Shown in pieces: positions 42,712 to 51,433 of a stretch of 64,000 bases of DNA (within the stretch, counting starts at the first letter, position 1; every line of letters starts with the position of its first letter). The notes under the pieces were generated by a model. It was given only the letters and a program-made list of their open reading frames with translations, had not been told where the DNA came from and made no database searches. The translations under genes and the position numbers were made by a program. Source of the DNA: Planctomycetota bacterium (GTDB lineage Bacteria > Planctomycetota > Phycisphaerae > Phycisphaerales > Zrk34); assembly GCA_016125255.1 (NCBI GenBank), contig WGMD01000002.1, positions 310,001 through 374,000 of the forward strand. The letters run 5' to 3'.

Positions 42712-44574
42712 ATGGAATTCTGGCTCTACGACCATACCAACAACACCCGCACCACGCTCGAAGTCAGCGGGACGCCCATCCTCATCGGACGCGATGACGA
42801 CTGCACCATCGTCCTGCGCGGCCCGTTCGTCGCACACAAGCACGCACGCATCGACCTGCGCGGCAACCAGCTCATCGTCGAAAACATGTCGCGCTCCGCG
42901 CTGACCGTCGCCAACCGCGATGTGATCAGCGGCATGCCCGCCCGGCTCGACTTCGGCGATGAAATCCAGATCGCGCAGTACTCGCTCGCGCTCGTGCGCC
43001 CCGGCAAGCAGGCCGAGGGCGAAGAGCAGCGGCGAATGCTTCAGAACCGCCTCGTCGCCTTCGAGCAGCGCGTGCACAACGAGCTGATCGACCGCCTGAA
43101 CCTGCGCGTCACCGGGCAGATCAAGAAGGACGACCCGGCGTACCTGGCGCAGATTCTCAATCACCTGAACCAGATTCTCGACACGCGCGCCGCCGAACTG
43201 GACGACAAGCTCGTGGTGCACATGGTGCACATGCACCTTGAGCGCCTCGTCACCGCCGAAGTCGTGCGCCAGTGCACGGGCAAGGTGCAGACGGACTACC
43301 GCACGGGCGAAGCCAAGACCGCCGAGGACGCCGCCGCCGAGAAGACCATCACGGACATGGTCACGTCGATGGTCGACATGATGCCGCTCTTGTTCGATCC
43401 GATCAGCGTGCAGGATGATCTGGCGACCGCCGAGGAGGCGTTCGAGGATTTGTTCGGATCTCATTTGCCGTCCTTCGCCCCGCGCCTGCGGCGGTACATC
43501 GTCCGGCAGGTCGTCGCCAAGGACCTCAAGGACATCATGCTCGGCCTGGGGCCCCTCCAGGACCTTCTGGAGATGGCGAACATCACGGAAATCATGGTCG
43601 TCGGCAAGGACCACATCTACGTCGAAAAGAACGGCGTGATCCAGCCGACCACGCGCAGCTTCTTCTCCGACGAAGTGCTCATGGGCGTCATCGAACGCAT
43701 CCTCACGCCCGTCGGCCGCCGCGTCGATCAGTCGTCCCCGCTCGTCGACGCCCGACTCCTCGACGGCAGCCGCGTCAACGTCATTATCCCCCCGCTCTCG
43801 CTCGTCGGCCCGTGCATCACGATCCGCAAATTCTCGTGGATTCCCTTCACGATGGACGACCTGATCGAGCGCGGCTCCTTGAGCGAACAATGCGCCCGGT
43901 TCCTTCAGGGCTGCGTCACCGGCCGTAAAAACATCGTCGTCTCCGGCGGCACCGGCTCCGGTAAAACGACCCTGCTCAACACGCTCAGCGCCTATGCCCG
44001 TCACACCGAGCGCATCATCACGATCGAGGAATCCGCCGAATTGCAGCTCCCGCAGCCGCACGTCGTCGCCCTCGAAGGCCGGCCGGCGAACATCGAAGGC
44101 CGCGGCGCCTACACGATCCGCGACCTCGTGCGCAACGCCCTGCGCATGCGCCCCGACCGGATCATCATCGGCGAAGTCCGCGGCGCCGAAGCCATCGACA
44201 TGCTTCAGGCCATGAACACCGGACACGACGGCTCGCTCTCGACGCTGCACGCCAACAATCCGATCGACGCGATGGGCCGGCTCGAGACGATGGTGCTCAT
44301 GGCCGTCGAGATGCCCGTCCGCGCGATCCGCGAGCAGATCGTCAGCGCGGTGGACATGGTCGTGCAGGTCGCGCGCTTCCCGGCGGGGCCGCGCCGCGTG
44401 ACCCACATCAGCGAAGTCACCGAAATCGACCTGGAAACGCACCAGATTCGCCTCGAAGACATCTTCACCCTCCGCGACCCGACCCAGCCGCGCCTCCGCC
44501 ACACCGGCTACATCCCGACCTTCGCCGAAGGCATGATTCAGCAGGGATTGCTCGACGTGAAATTGTTCCTATAG
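42712..44574 (+). CDS. tadA: TadA/CpaF-type ATPase with N-terminal FHA domain
   Basis: The 620-aa protein has an FHA domain at about 1-95 ([28 protein letters not shown]), a helical middle, and the secretion ATPase domain with [30 protein letters not shown] (about 408-420), [16 protein letters not shown] and [19 protein letters not shown]. The FHA domain should bind a phosphothreonine, which would let the kinase encoded at 35788 control the motor. It is the second CpaF-type ATPase of the locus. The four-helix-bundle unit follows it. Confidence 0.93.
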   Translation: MEFWLYDHTNNTRTTLEVSGTPILIGRDDDCTIVLRGPFVAHKHARIDLRGNQLIVENMSRSALTVANRDVISGMPARLDFGDEIQIAQYSLALVRPGKQAEGEEQRRMLQNRLVAFEQRVHNELIDRLNLRVTGQIKKDDPAYLAQILNHLNQILDTRAAELDDKLVVHMVHMHLERLVTAEVVRQCTGKVQTDYRTGEAKTAEDAAAEKTITDMVTSMVDMMPLLFDPISVQDDLATAEEAFEDLFGSHLPSFAPRLRRYIVRQVVAKDLKDIMLGLGPLQDLLEMANITEIMVVGKDHIYVEKNGVIQPTTRSFFSDEVLMGVIERILTPVGRRVDQSSPLVDARLLDGSRVNVIIPPLSLVGPCITIRKFSWIPFTMDDLIERGSLSEQCARFLQGCVTGRKNIVVSGGTGSGKTTLLNTLSAYARHTERIITIEESAELQLPQPHVVALEGRPANIEGRGAYTIRDLVRNALRMRPDRIIIGEVRGAEAIDMLQAMNTGHDGSLSTLHANNPIDAMGRLETMVLMAVEMPVRAIREQIVSAVDMVVQVARFPAGPRRVTHISEVTEIDLETHQIRLEDIFTLRDPTQPRLRHTGYIPTFAEGMIQQGLLDVKLFL

Positions 44575-44594
44575 AAGCGTTCAGGTTTCAGCTT

Positions 44595-44985
44595 TCAGGC
44601 ATCAGCCGGAAAGGACATGACATGCGGGACTTCACGAAGCTCAAAGTATGGGAAAAGGCCCACGCGCTCGCATTGGACGCTTTTAAGGCGACGAACAGCT
44701 TTCCGAGGCATCAGCTTTACACATTGACCAGTCAGTTGCAGCGCGCGGCGATATCCATTCCGACGAATATCGCGGAGGGCTGCGGTCGTGGGACGGACGC
44801 GGACTTCGGCCGGTTCCTGACAATCGCGATGGGCTCCGCCTCGGAAGTCGAATACCTGCTGCTTTTCAGCCGTGATGTCGGCTACCTTTCCGACGCCGCC
44901 TACGAACGACTCTTCGCTCAAACCTCCGAAATCAAACGCATGCTCACCGGCTTCCTGGCTCGTCTTGCTGACCGCTGATGCCTGA
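44595..44985. mobile_element. Inverted-repeat-bounded four-helix-bundle gene unit
   Basis: TCAGGCATCAGC (44595-44606) and its exact complement GCTGATGCCTGA (44974-44985) bracket the gene at 44622-44978, whose stop lies in the right arm. Looser similarity extends outward on both sides (TTTCAGCTT, GCTGACCGC). The unit separates tadA from tadB, which are normally adjacent. A related short repeat without the gene is at 46793-46842. Confidence 0.7.
44622..44978 (+). CDS. Four-helix-bundle protein (23S rRNA intervening-sequence protein family)
   Basis: The 118-aa protein has the family pattern: FTKLKVWEKAHALALDAFK, FPRHQLYTLTSQLQRAAISI, IPTNIAEGCGRG, FLTIAMGSASEVEYLL. Members are found in 23S rRNA intervening sequences and, more often, alone in genomes; the diversity-generating-retroelement accessory Avd shares the fold. 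The molecular role is unknown. Its place inside the Tad locus between inverted repeats suggests insertion, not a Tad function. Confidence 0.93.
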   Translation: MRDFTKLKVWEKAHALALDAFKATNSFPRHQLYTLTSQLQRAAISIPTNIAEGCGRGTDADFGRFLTIAMGSASEVEYLLLFSRDVGYLSDAAYERLFAQTSEIKRMLTGFLARLADR

Positions 44986-45002
44986 CTGCTGATACCACGA
45001 AT

Positions 45003-45860
45003 ATGAAAACCTACGACCTCGGCTACATTCTGATGATCGCGGTGTGCGGGTTCACCGCGACGTTTCTCATGGTGGTCTATGCCTCCGATCATGTTCGCCG
45101 CATGCTTCGGCGGCAGGAGCGGCGGCTGGACATGGTGCTCAATCAGCAGCTTCTATTGAACATTCCGCCGCGCATCGCGCTGGGGGCGATCTTCGCGGGC
45201 GTGCTGCTCATCGGGCTCATCGCCGCCGCGCTGGGCGGATCATTTTTCTTCTTCATCATCGGAGCGATCCCGGCGATGATCCTCCCGTACGTGGTGATCA
45301 ATCATCTGGAGGAAAAGCGCCGCAAGCGCCTCAACGAGCAGATCGTCGACGGGCTGACGACGCTGACGAGCGGCGTCCGCGCCGGGCTGAACCTCGTGCA
45401 GAGCTATCAACTGCTCGTCCGCAACGCCACCGGGCCCATCAAGCAGGAGTTCGAGCAGCTCATGCGCGAATATGAGCTTGGCATCGACCTCAACACCGCG
45501 ATGCACAACACCTCCGACCGCATCGGCTCCAGCTACTACCGCCTGATGTTCGCGGCGATCCAGGCGCACCGCGATCGCGGCGGCGACATGGGCCAGTCGC
45601 TCGACCGCATCGGCGACTCGATCCGTGAGATTCAACGGCTCGAGGGCCGGCTCGAATCGCTCACCGCACAGGGACGGGCGCAGGCGCGCATGATGGCGGC
45701 GATGCCGATCGTCATCGTGTTCATCCTCTGGGGCATGTTCCCGGCGGATATGGCCAAGATGGTCAGCGATCCGATCGGTCGACTCATCATGCTCTTCGCC
45801 GGCGGCCTCATCGCGCTGGGCTTCGTCTGGATCCGCCGCATCATGGCCGTCGACATCTAA
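45003..45860 (+). CDS. tadB: Tad inner-membrane platform protein TadB
   Basis: The 285-aa protein has helices at about 8-25, 55-95 and 235-285 and the T2SSF domain: EQIVDGLTTLTSGVRAGLNL, TGPIKQEFEQLMREYELGID, AAIQAHRDRGGDMGQSLDRI. It works with TadC as the platform of the pilus motor. It begins 24 nt after the four-helix-bundle gene and is followed by tadC after 14 nt. Confidence 0.93.
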   Translation: MKTYDLGYILMIAVCGFTATFLMVVYASDHVRRMLRRQERRLDMVLNQQLLLNIPPRIALGAIFAGVLLIGLIAAALGGSFFFFIIGAIPAMILPYVVINHLEEKRRKRLNEQIVDGLTTLTSGVRAGLNLVQSYQLLVRNATGPIKQEFEQLMREYELGIDLNTAMHNTSDRIGSSYYRLMFAAIQAHRDRGGDMGQSLDRIGDSIREIQRLEGRLESLTAQGRAQARMMAAMPIVIVFILWGMFPADMAKMVSDPIGRLIMLFAGGLIALGFVWIRRIMAVDI

Positions 45861-45874
45861 GGACACGCACGCAA

Positions 45875-46786
45875 ATGGACTCCCTGACTATCGGCCTCAT
45901 CGCGATCTGCACGCTTCAGTTCAGCACGGTTTACCTGCTGGTCTGGGCGCTGTTCCGCGCGCCCGTCGCGCCCGAACCGCCGGTCAATCGGCAGATCGCT
46001 CTCGCCCTCGGTCTCGTTAAGCGACAGACCATCTTCGAAGTCCCGATTCTCAGTCAGTTCATGGGCCTGGGCGTCATGCTCGCCAAGCGCTTCCCCTTCT
46101 TCCGCGCGATGATCCGGCAGGACCTGGAGGCCAGCGGCAATCCGCTCGGGTACAGCGTCGACGAATATCTGGCGATCTGCCTCGTCAGCGGCGTCGGACT
46201 CGGCGTGGCCTCCACGCTGATCCTGTTTCTGGAACTCAGCCAGTTCGACATGCTCGTCGTGCTCGTCACCCCCGCCGTCGGCTTCATCGTCCCGCTCTGG
46301 ACGCTCCACGAGCAGGCGATCAAGCGCACGCGCGCGATCGGCAAGAAGCTGCCCTATACGCTGGACCTGATCGCGCTGCTGATGGAAGCGGGCGCGAACT
46401 TCACCGAAGCCATTGACACGCTCATCACCGACGAGCCGGATGACGAGCTCAATCGCGAATTGATGCTCGTGCAGTCGGAGATTCAGTTCGGCACGACCCG
46501 GGCGCACGCGCTGGCGAACATGGCCGAGCGCATTCCGCTCGAATCCCTCCGCTCCGTCGTCGGCGCGATCAATCAGGCCGAGGCGCTGGGCACGCCGCTG
46601 TCGACGATCTTGAAGAACCAGTCGGGCATGATCCGCATGATGCGGACCGTGCGGGCCGAGGAAGCCAGCGCGACCGCGTCGATGCGCATCCTCATTCCCT
46701 CGACGCTGATTCTCATCTCCGTCGTGATCGTCGTGTTCAGCCCGATTATCATGAAATGGTGGGAACGCGGCCTGTTCAGCCAGTAA
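45875..46786 (+). CDS. tadC: Tad inner-membrane platform protein TadC
   Basis: The 303-aa protein has helices near residues 5-25, 105-145 and 275-295 and the T2SSF domain with LPYTLDLIALLMEAGANFTE, DELNRELMLVQSEIQFGTTR and IPLESLRSVVGAINQAEALG. It is the usual partner of TadB. A short inverted repeat related to the four-helix-bundle unit follows. Confidence 0.93.
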   Translation: MDSLTIGLIAICTLQFSTVYLLVWALFRAPVAPEPPVNRQIALALGLVKRQTIFEVPILSQFMGLGVMLAKRFPFFRAMIRQDLEASGNPLGYSVDEYLAICLVSGVGLGVASTLILFLELSQFDMLVVLVTPAVGFIVPLWTLHEQAIKRTRAIGKKLPYTLDLIALLMEAGANFTEAIDTLITDEPDDELNRELMLVQSEIQFGTTRAHALANMAERIPLESLRSVVGAINQAEALGTPLSTILKNQSGMIRMMRTVRAEEASATASMRILIPSTLILISVVIVVFSPIIMKWWERGLFSQ

Positions 46787-46792
46787 AAGGCG

Positions 46793-46842
46793 TCAGGTAT
46801 CAGCCCACAGCGATCCGCTTCCGGCTGGCGGCTGACACCTGA
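46793..46842. repeat. Solo inverted repeat related to the four-helix-bundle unit
   Basis: TCAGGTATCAGCC (46793-46805) and GGCTGACACCTGA (46830-46842) pair with one mismatch around 24 nt. The arms resemble those at 44595 and 44974. No gene lies between them. Confidence 0.75.
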
Positions 46843-46870
46843 CCGCTGAAAGCTTTTTTCGAGGCCTGTC

Positions 46871-47767
46871 ATGATCCGCATTCAAATGCTCACCGGCCCC
46901 AACGCCGGGCTTCAGACGACGCACACGGAAACGACGCTCTCCTTCGGGCGCGTCGCCGGGAACACGATCGTCATCGATACGCCCGTGGTCTCGCGCCAGC
47001 ACGGGGCGCTCGTGCAGCATGAGGGTCAGTGGTACGTGCAGAACGCCAGCCCCAATGGCACGACGGTCAACGGCAAACTCGTCAACGACAAAGCCCCGCG
47101 TCCGCTCAAGGCCGGGGACGAAGTCGGCGTGGGCAAGACCAAGCTCTTCGCCGTGCATTTCACACCCGCCCCCGCCGCCGGCGAATCGGACGAGGGCACG
47201 AAAGTCGAACGCCGCAAACCCATGAGCGGGCGCGCCAAGATGTGGATCGGCATCGGGGCGTACATGGTCGTCATGCTCATCGTCATCGTCATCATGGCGA
47301 TGGCCGGCGGAAAGAAGAAGGACGTCATCCGCCCCGGGGCCCGCCTCGCCCCGACCGCCATCAGCACCGAGATCACCCAGCCGCTTTCGCGCGACCTCGA
47401 CGACCGCGAGGCCCAGCGTCATCTTCAGGAAGCCCGCAACTGGTACGCCCGCCCCGGCTCCCGCGCCGATGCGCTCTATCAGGCCTACCGCAACTACAAG
47501 CTCGCCCTCGCCTACTCCGGCAAGACCACGCTCGATGAGGACCAGATCAAATTCAACGCCACCGAGACGGAACTCGTCAATCAGGTCCAGGAGGAATACC
47601 GCGTCGCCTATGAGATGCTCCTCAACAAGCAGTACAAGGCGGCGGAGGAGAAGTTCCGGCACCTCTCGCAGATGTACCCCGATGCGGACAGCGCGATCTA
47701 CAAGAATGCGCAGGAGCAGATTCGTGTGATTATCGCGAATCGACCCAAGGCCAAGAGCTTCAAGTAG
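46871..47767 (+). CDS. FHA-domain membrane protein
   Basis: The 298-aa protein has an N-terminal FHA domain (about 1-95: LSFGRVAGNTIVID, VSRQHGALVQH, NASPNGTTVNG), a membrane helix (GIGAYMVVMLIVIVIMAMAG, about 130-150) and an outer helical part with TPR-like features (ALYQAYRNYKLALAYSG, KAAEEKFRHLSQMYPDAD). It may bind the phosphorylated kinase or pilus parts on the inner face. It ends the Tad locus and overlaps the convergent gene's 3' end by 8 nt. Confidence 0.9.
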   Translation: MIRIQMLTGPNAGLQTTHTETTLSFGRVAGNTIVIDTPVVSRQHGALVQHEGQWYVQNASPNGTTVNGKLVNDKAPRPLKAGDEVGVGKTKLFAVHFTPAPAAGESDEGTKVERRKPMSGRAKMWIGIGAYMVVMLIVIVIMAMAGGKKKDVIRPGARLAPTAISTEITQPLSRDLDDREAQRHLQEARNWYARPGSRADALYQAYRNYKLALAYSGKTTLDEDQIKFNATETELVNQVQEEYRVAYEMLLNKQYKAAEEKFRHLSQMYPDADSAIYKNAQEQIRVIIANRPKAKSFK

Positions 47768-48374
47768 CGATGTCGCCGGACGGATCGCCCGGCGGCGGCG
47801 GGTTCGATTCGCTCCGCAGGCCGCGCACGAACTGCATGAAATAATCGACCGCCGCGATCACGCTCAGCGCCGCCGTGATGACCAGCATGGCGACGGTCCA
47901 GAACTTGTCGGGCTCGATCGCCAGCAGCACGAACAGCACGAGCATCGAAGCCGTGGTGAGCTTACCGAACAGGCGCGAAGGCATTTTGCGGAAGGCGTGC
48001 CACCGGCTTGTCGCGGCGGCGTACAGCGCGATAAACGCCACGCTGATGTCCCGGCTCATGAGCAGCGCCGCCTCCCACGCCTCGATCGCCCCCGTCTTCG
48101 CCATCACGATCAGCACCATCAGCACGAAGAGCTTGTCCGCCACCGCGTCGAGTAAGCCCCCGGCCCAGCTTGATGCGTGATAGCGACGGGCGATGAACCC
48201 GTCGGCGAAATCGCTCAGCCCCGCGACGACAATGACCGGGATCCACCACTCCCGCGGAACCCACGCAAACGTCACCGCCAAAACCAGCCGCAACGCCGAA
48301 AGCACATTCGGCGCCCACCCGATCCACCGCACTGACGAACCCTCGGGCCTCACACCTGAGTATATCGCCGTCAT
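47760..48374 (-). CDS. CDP-alcohol phosphatidyltransferase family membrane enzyme
   Basis: The 204-aa protein has several membrane helices and the signature D-x2-DG-x2-AR-x8-G-x3-D-x3-D, here SDFADGFIARRYHASSWAGG then LLDAVADK. Family members attach a phosphoalcohol (glycerol phosphate, inositol, serine) to CDP-diacylglycerol. Its motif and size are close to PgsA (phosphatidylglycerophosphate synthase), but another head group is possible. The start lies 46 nt from the divergent cupin gene. Confidence 0.88.
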   Translation of the reverse strand: MTAIYSGVRPEGSSVRWIGWAPNVLSALRLVLAVTFAWVPREWWIPVIVVAGLSDFADGFIARRYHASSWAGGLLDAVADKLFVLMVLIVMAKTGAIEAWEAALLMSRDISVAFIALYAAATSRWHAFRKMPSRLFGKLTTASMLVLFVLLAIEPDKFWTVAMLVITAALSVIAAVDYFMQFVRGLRSESNPPPPGDPSGDIAT

Positions 48375-48408
48375 TGCCCGTCATTTTTTGCGGCCGGATT
48401 CACGCGAC

Positions 48409-48414
48409 TATAAT
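48409..48414 (+). promoter_or_regulatory. Consensus -10 box TATAAT before the cupin gene
   Basis: A perfect TATAAT ends 6 nt before the ATG at 48421, putting the expected transcription start at the start codon. No clear ribosome site exists, so translation is probably leaderless. The -35 is weak (TTGCGG at 48388 with a 15-nt spacer). Confidence 0.65.
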
Positions 48415-48420
48415 TCGCCC

Positions 48421-48762
48421 ATGACCCGCTACCACGTCACGCACATGAACGACATCGCCCCTAAGCCCTGCCCCTGCGGGACGAGCAAGCGGGCGTTCGC
48501 CGATCTGCCCGACTCCCCCGCTTCGCTGCACATCGTCGAAATCAAGACCGACGCCCAGACGCACTACCACAAGAAGATGACCGAGATTTACCACGTCCTC
48601 GAAGGCGACGGCGTCATGGAACTCGACGGTCAGCAAGTCCCCATCCGCCCCGGCTCCACCATCCAAATCCGCCCCGGCTGCCGCCACCGCGCCATCGGAA
48701 AGCTCAAAATCATCAACGTCGCCATCCCGGCCTTCGATGAAAATGATGAGTGGTTTGACTGA
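48421..48762 (+). CDS. Cupin-domain protein
   Basis: The 113-aa protein is a single small cupin barrel: HYHKKMTEIYHVLEGDGVME matches cupin motif 1 (HxH...E) and PGSTIQIRPGCRHRA motif 2 (with His). A CPCG segment near residue 18 is extra. It should bind a metal; the reaction (isomerase, dioxygenase or sensor) cannot be assigned. Start at the ATG at 48421 directly after the -10 box. Confidence 0.88.
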   Translation: MTRYHVTHMNDIAPKPCPCGTSKRAFADLPDSPASLHIVEIKTDAQTHYHKKMTEIYHVLEGDGVMELDGQQVPIRPGSTIQIRPGCRHRAIGKLKIINVAIPAFDENDEWFD

Positions 48763-49090
48763 ACCCAATCCGGACTTTGATGTGAATCATCAGGACGCGG
48801 AAGGTGACCGTCCGGAACCGGATCGCACACCGGCGACGCCCCGCGAATTACCGACTCGTCCGCCTCCGCCGATTACCTTCGCCGGTCGCTTGCTGACTTT
48901 GATCGCTGTCTTTGCATTCAGCGGCATGACCGTTCACTTCGTGCTCGATTTGCACGAGAACCCGCCGGCGGGTTCGATCCCGCTGTTCATGTTGTTCTTT
49001 CCGGGCATCTTCACGGGCCTCGTCGTCATGGGTGTCGGCCTTCTCGTGTTCAAGCTGCTCGGCCTGCGATTTTGGAATCGACTCAAATAA
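48737..49090 (+). CDS. Hypothetical membrane protein
   Basis: The 117-aa frame overlaps the cupin stop by 26 nt; ATGs at 48737, 48743 and 48746 are all possible, the last giving MSGLTEPNPDF. A polar, Pro/Asp-rich part (about 1-50) is followed by two helices (LLTLIAVFAFSGMTVHFVL and FMLFFPGIFTGLVVMGVGLL). No family is recognised. Confidence 0.6.
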   Translation: MKMMSGLTEPNPDFDVNHQDAEGDRPEPDRTPATPRELPTRPPPPITFAGRLLTLIAVFAFSGMTVHFVLDLHENPPAGSIPLFMLFFPGIFTGLVVMGVGLLVFKLLGLRFWNRLK

Positions 49091-49206
49091 TTCAACGGAC
49101 GCAGCATTGTCGCACTTCGTCGATATGAACGTGCGACTCGGTCACGCGATGAGTACGCCGGCATCAATAGGGAGTGCAAAAAACTGCGAAACTGACGCAA
49201 ACAGAC

Positions 49207-49446
49207 TTATGCGGATTGACGAACATATACATCGCCCAACTTCCGCAGCGCATCGAGATCCCCCACGTCGGCTAGTTGCTGAACATGATCGAGGAACTTG
49301 ACGACGACTGGCTCGAAGCACGCCTCGCACGGGTCGGCGTCGGGGATCACCGCGTCAACCCATACATGCACGGCGCATGTATCCGAGTGAATCCACTGTG
49401 AAACACGGGTTGATCGACCTTGTTTATCCATGTCGCTCAAGATCAT
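49207..49446 (-). CDS. Small acidic hypothetical, second gene of a coupled pair
   Basis: The 79-aa protein reads CAVHVWVDAVIPDADPCEACFEPVVVKFLDHV, with LDALRKLGDVYVRQ at the end. It starts within the stop of the upstream DUF4258-like gene (ATGA, 49446-49443). Together they have the size and arrangement of a toxin-antitoxin or regulator pair, but neither is a recognised toxin. Confidence 0.65.
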   Translation of the reverse strand: MILSDMDKQGRSTRVSQWIHSDTCAVHVWVDAVIPDADPCEACFEPVVVKFLDHVQQLADVGDLDALRKLGDVYVRQSA

Positions 49447-49766
49447 TGATCGTAAAAGTGTACTGTTACCAGTTTAGCCCTGCGAATCGGAGCAAGCCAC
49501 GACCATACCGTTTTAACCGCAACGCCATCTGGAAGAAGCTGCTCAAACTCAACGACCGCGTTTGGCACAGCGTCCAGCCGTTCACAGATGAGCTTCGCCC
49601 GCTCGATCGTCCCGATGATCTGCCAGGCCATAAGTCGGCGCTCTCGAAGCCGCTCATGAGCGTGAATTCCAATCAGATATTGCTCAGCGATCACCGCACT
49701 ACGAATTCGATCGCAAAGATCGCCCATGCCCGCTCCGATTGCTTCATGCCGAGTAGCATTCGTCAT
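49443..49766 (-). CDS. DUF4258-like small protein
   Basis: The 107-aa protein has IGIHAHERLRERRLMAWQIIGTI, then AVVEFEQLLPDGVAVKTVWSW and LVTVHFYDQ. The S/A-x-HA..R...R pattern with a strand-rich C-terminus is like DUF4258 proteins, which share the RelE-type fold. It lies 20 nt downstream of recA and is coupled to the following small gene by ATGA. Confidence 0.68.
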   Translation of the reverse strand: MTNATRHEAIGAGMGDLCDRIRSAVIAEQYLIGIHAHERLRERRLMAWQIIGTIERAKLICERLDAVPNAVVEFEQLLPDGVAVKTVWSWLAPIRRAKLVTVHFYDQ

Positions 49767-49786
49767 TCATCAATACTACTGTCCGG

Positions 49787-50917
49787 TCAATCATCAGAGT
49801 CGGGTGCTTCGTCGTCATCGGCGGCGATGGTGATTTCGCCGGTGCGCTTGAGGGTGATGCCCTTCTTGTCCATGACGCCCTTGCGGACTTCCTCGAAGAG
49901 ATCGGGGTTTTCGCGGAGGAAGGTCTTGGCGTTTTCGCGGCCCTGGCCCAGGCGGACGTCGCCGTAGCTGAACCATGCGCCGCTCTTGTCGATGACTTTC
50001 TCTTCGACGGCCAGATCGAGCAGGTCGCCGGAGGCGCTGATGCCTTCGTCGAACATGATGTCGAACTCGGCGGTGCGGAACGGCGGCGCGACCTTGTTTT
50101 TCACGACGCGGACGCGCGTGCGGTTGCCGACGGCGTTGTCGCCTTCCTTGATCTGGCTGGTGCGGCGGATGTCGAGGCGGACGGAGGAGTAGAACTTCAG
50201 GGCCCGGCCGCCGGGGGTCGTTTCGGGGTTGCCGAACATGACGCCGATCTTTTCGCGGAGCTGGTTGATGAAGATGACGGTGCACTTGCTCTTGGCGATG
50301 GCGCCGGTGAGTTTGCGCATGGCTTTGCTCATGAGCCGGGCCTGAAGGCCGACCTGCGTATCGCCCATTTCGCCATCGATTTCCGCCTGCGGAATCAGGG
50401 CGGCGACGGAGTCGACGACGATGACGTCCACGCTGTTGGAGCGGACGAGCAGTTCGCAGATTTCCATGGCCTGTTCGCCCGTGTCGGGCTGGCTGACGAG
50501 CAGGGCTTCGAGGTTCACGCCGAGCCGGCGGGCCCACGACGGGTCGAGGGCGTGCTCGGCGTCGATGAAGGCGGCGACACCGCCCTTTTTCTGAGCGGCG
50601 GCAACAACATGGAGGGCAAGCGTGGTCTTACCGCTGGATTCGGGGCCGTAGAACTCGCAGATGCGTCCGACGGGGATGCCGCGGCCGCCGAGGGCGAGGT
50701 CGAGACTGATCGACCCGGTGGAGAGGCCCGGCGGGAGGTTGGCCGGGTCGTCGTCGAGGCGCATGATCGAACCCTTGCCGAAGGCCTTTTCGATCTGCGA
50801 CACGGCCCGCTCGAGGGCGGCTTCACGGGAATCGGTGCTGATTTTCGCCACGGAATTGCCCTTTCGGTCGGCGGTGCCGTTGCCATTGGACGATGCTTTA
50901 ACGCTGGTGGCTACCAT
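49787..50917 (-). CDS. recA: Recombinase RecA
   Basis: RecA forms filaments on single-stranded DNA, pairs homologous DNA and triggers the SOS response. The 376-aa protein has Walker [45 protein letters not shown] and an acidic end ([12 protein letters not shown]), and a Ser/Thr/Asn-rich N-terminal extension of about 25 residues. The ATG at 50917 has an AAAGGGG ribosome site. Two CCGAACAT half-sites lie upstream. Confidence 0.98.
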   Translation of the reverse strand: MVATSVKASSNGNGTADRKGNSVAKISTDSREAALERAVSQIEKAFGKGSIMRLDDDPANLPPGLSTGSISLDLALGGRGIPVGRICEFYGPESSGKTTLALHVVAAAQKKGGVAAFIDAEHALDPSWARRLGVNLEALLVSQPDTGEQAMEICELLVRSNSVDVIVVDSVAALIPQAEIDGEMGDTQVGLQARLMSKAMRKLTGAIAKSKCTVIFINQLREKIGVMFGNPETTPGGRALKFYSSVRLDIRRTSQIKEGDNAVGNRTRVRVVKNKVAPPFRTAEFDIMFDEGISASGDLLDLAVEEKVIDKSGAWFSYGDVRLGQGRENAKTFLRENPDLFEEVRKGVMDKKGITLKRTGEITIAADDDEAPDSDD

Positions 50918-50953
50918 AATTGCTGGACCCCTTTCGGTCAATCGTGACCTTTG

Positions 50954-50997
50954 ATGTTCGGTATATGGCAGGATATTACATGTTCGGCATTTGTCAA
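50954..50997 (-). promoter_or_regulatory. recA upstream region with direct repeats and a -35 box
   Basis: On the recA strand CCGAACAT occurs at 50987-50980 and again at 50961-50954. The first lies just after TTGACA (50997-50992), a perfect -35. The repeats resemble half of a Gram-positive-type LexA box (CGAAC...GTTCG) but lack the second half, so an SOS operator is only a candidate. The matching -10 is unclear. Confidence 0.45.
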
Positions 50998-51100
50998 GTG
51001 GTCTGTTTGAAAAATGTTTGGTAATTTTTGAACGTCGGATATTGGACGTGCCGGCATCCTCCGGGCGCATGAAAAACCCGGGGACGGCTGTCCCCGGACT

Positions 51101-51433
51101 TTACGCGGTCGGGCTGGCGGCGATCTTCTCGAAGGCCGTCGCGCCGAAGCGCTTGGGCAGACGGGCCAGACGATAGCGGCGCAGGTCGAGATTGAAGCTG
51201 CGGCCGCGCGGATCGGTGACGAGGACATACGGCTGCGACACGGCGAGAACCTTCATCGGCCAACCCGCCCCGCAGTAGCGCATTTCCACGTGCAGGACGT
51301 CGATCGTGTCCTGCCCCGGCACCGAGCAGTTGAGCTTGAAGCATTCAACGGATTCGTGAGCGATCGTGACGTAGTGTCCGACCTTCACATCTTCGGGCCC
51401 GATCAATCGCGTGGGTTTGTGTTGCGTATCCAT
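51101..51433 (-). CDS. Conserved hypothetical upstream of recA
   Basis: The 110-aa protein has EDVKVGHYVTIAHESVECF, VLHVEMRYCGAGWPMKVLAV and RSFNLDLRRYRLARLP. It has the look of a small beta-barrel fold. I know similar planctomycetal proteins only as hypotheticals. The ATG at 51433 (MDTQHK) is preferred. The same strand leads to recA, but the intervening 183 nt hold recA's own promoter. Confidence 0.7.
   Translation of the reverse strand: MDTQHKPTRLIGPEDVKVGHYVTIAHESVECFKLNCSVPGQDTIDVLHVEMRYCGAGWPMKVLAVSQPYVLVTDPRGRSFNLDLRRYRLARLPKRFGATAFEKIAASPTA

Noticed and set aside
41887-44502. Minus-strand open frame of about 870 codons in the Tad locus
   Set aside because: It is antisense to cpaB and tadA and lacks any family motif.
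44622-44978. A diversity-generating retroelement (Avd-like gene)
   Set aside because: No reverse transcriptase, template repeat or variable repeat is present nearby; the protein belongs to the wider four-helix-bundle family.
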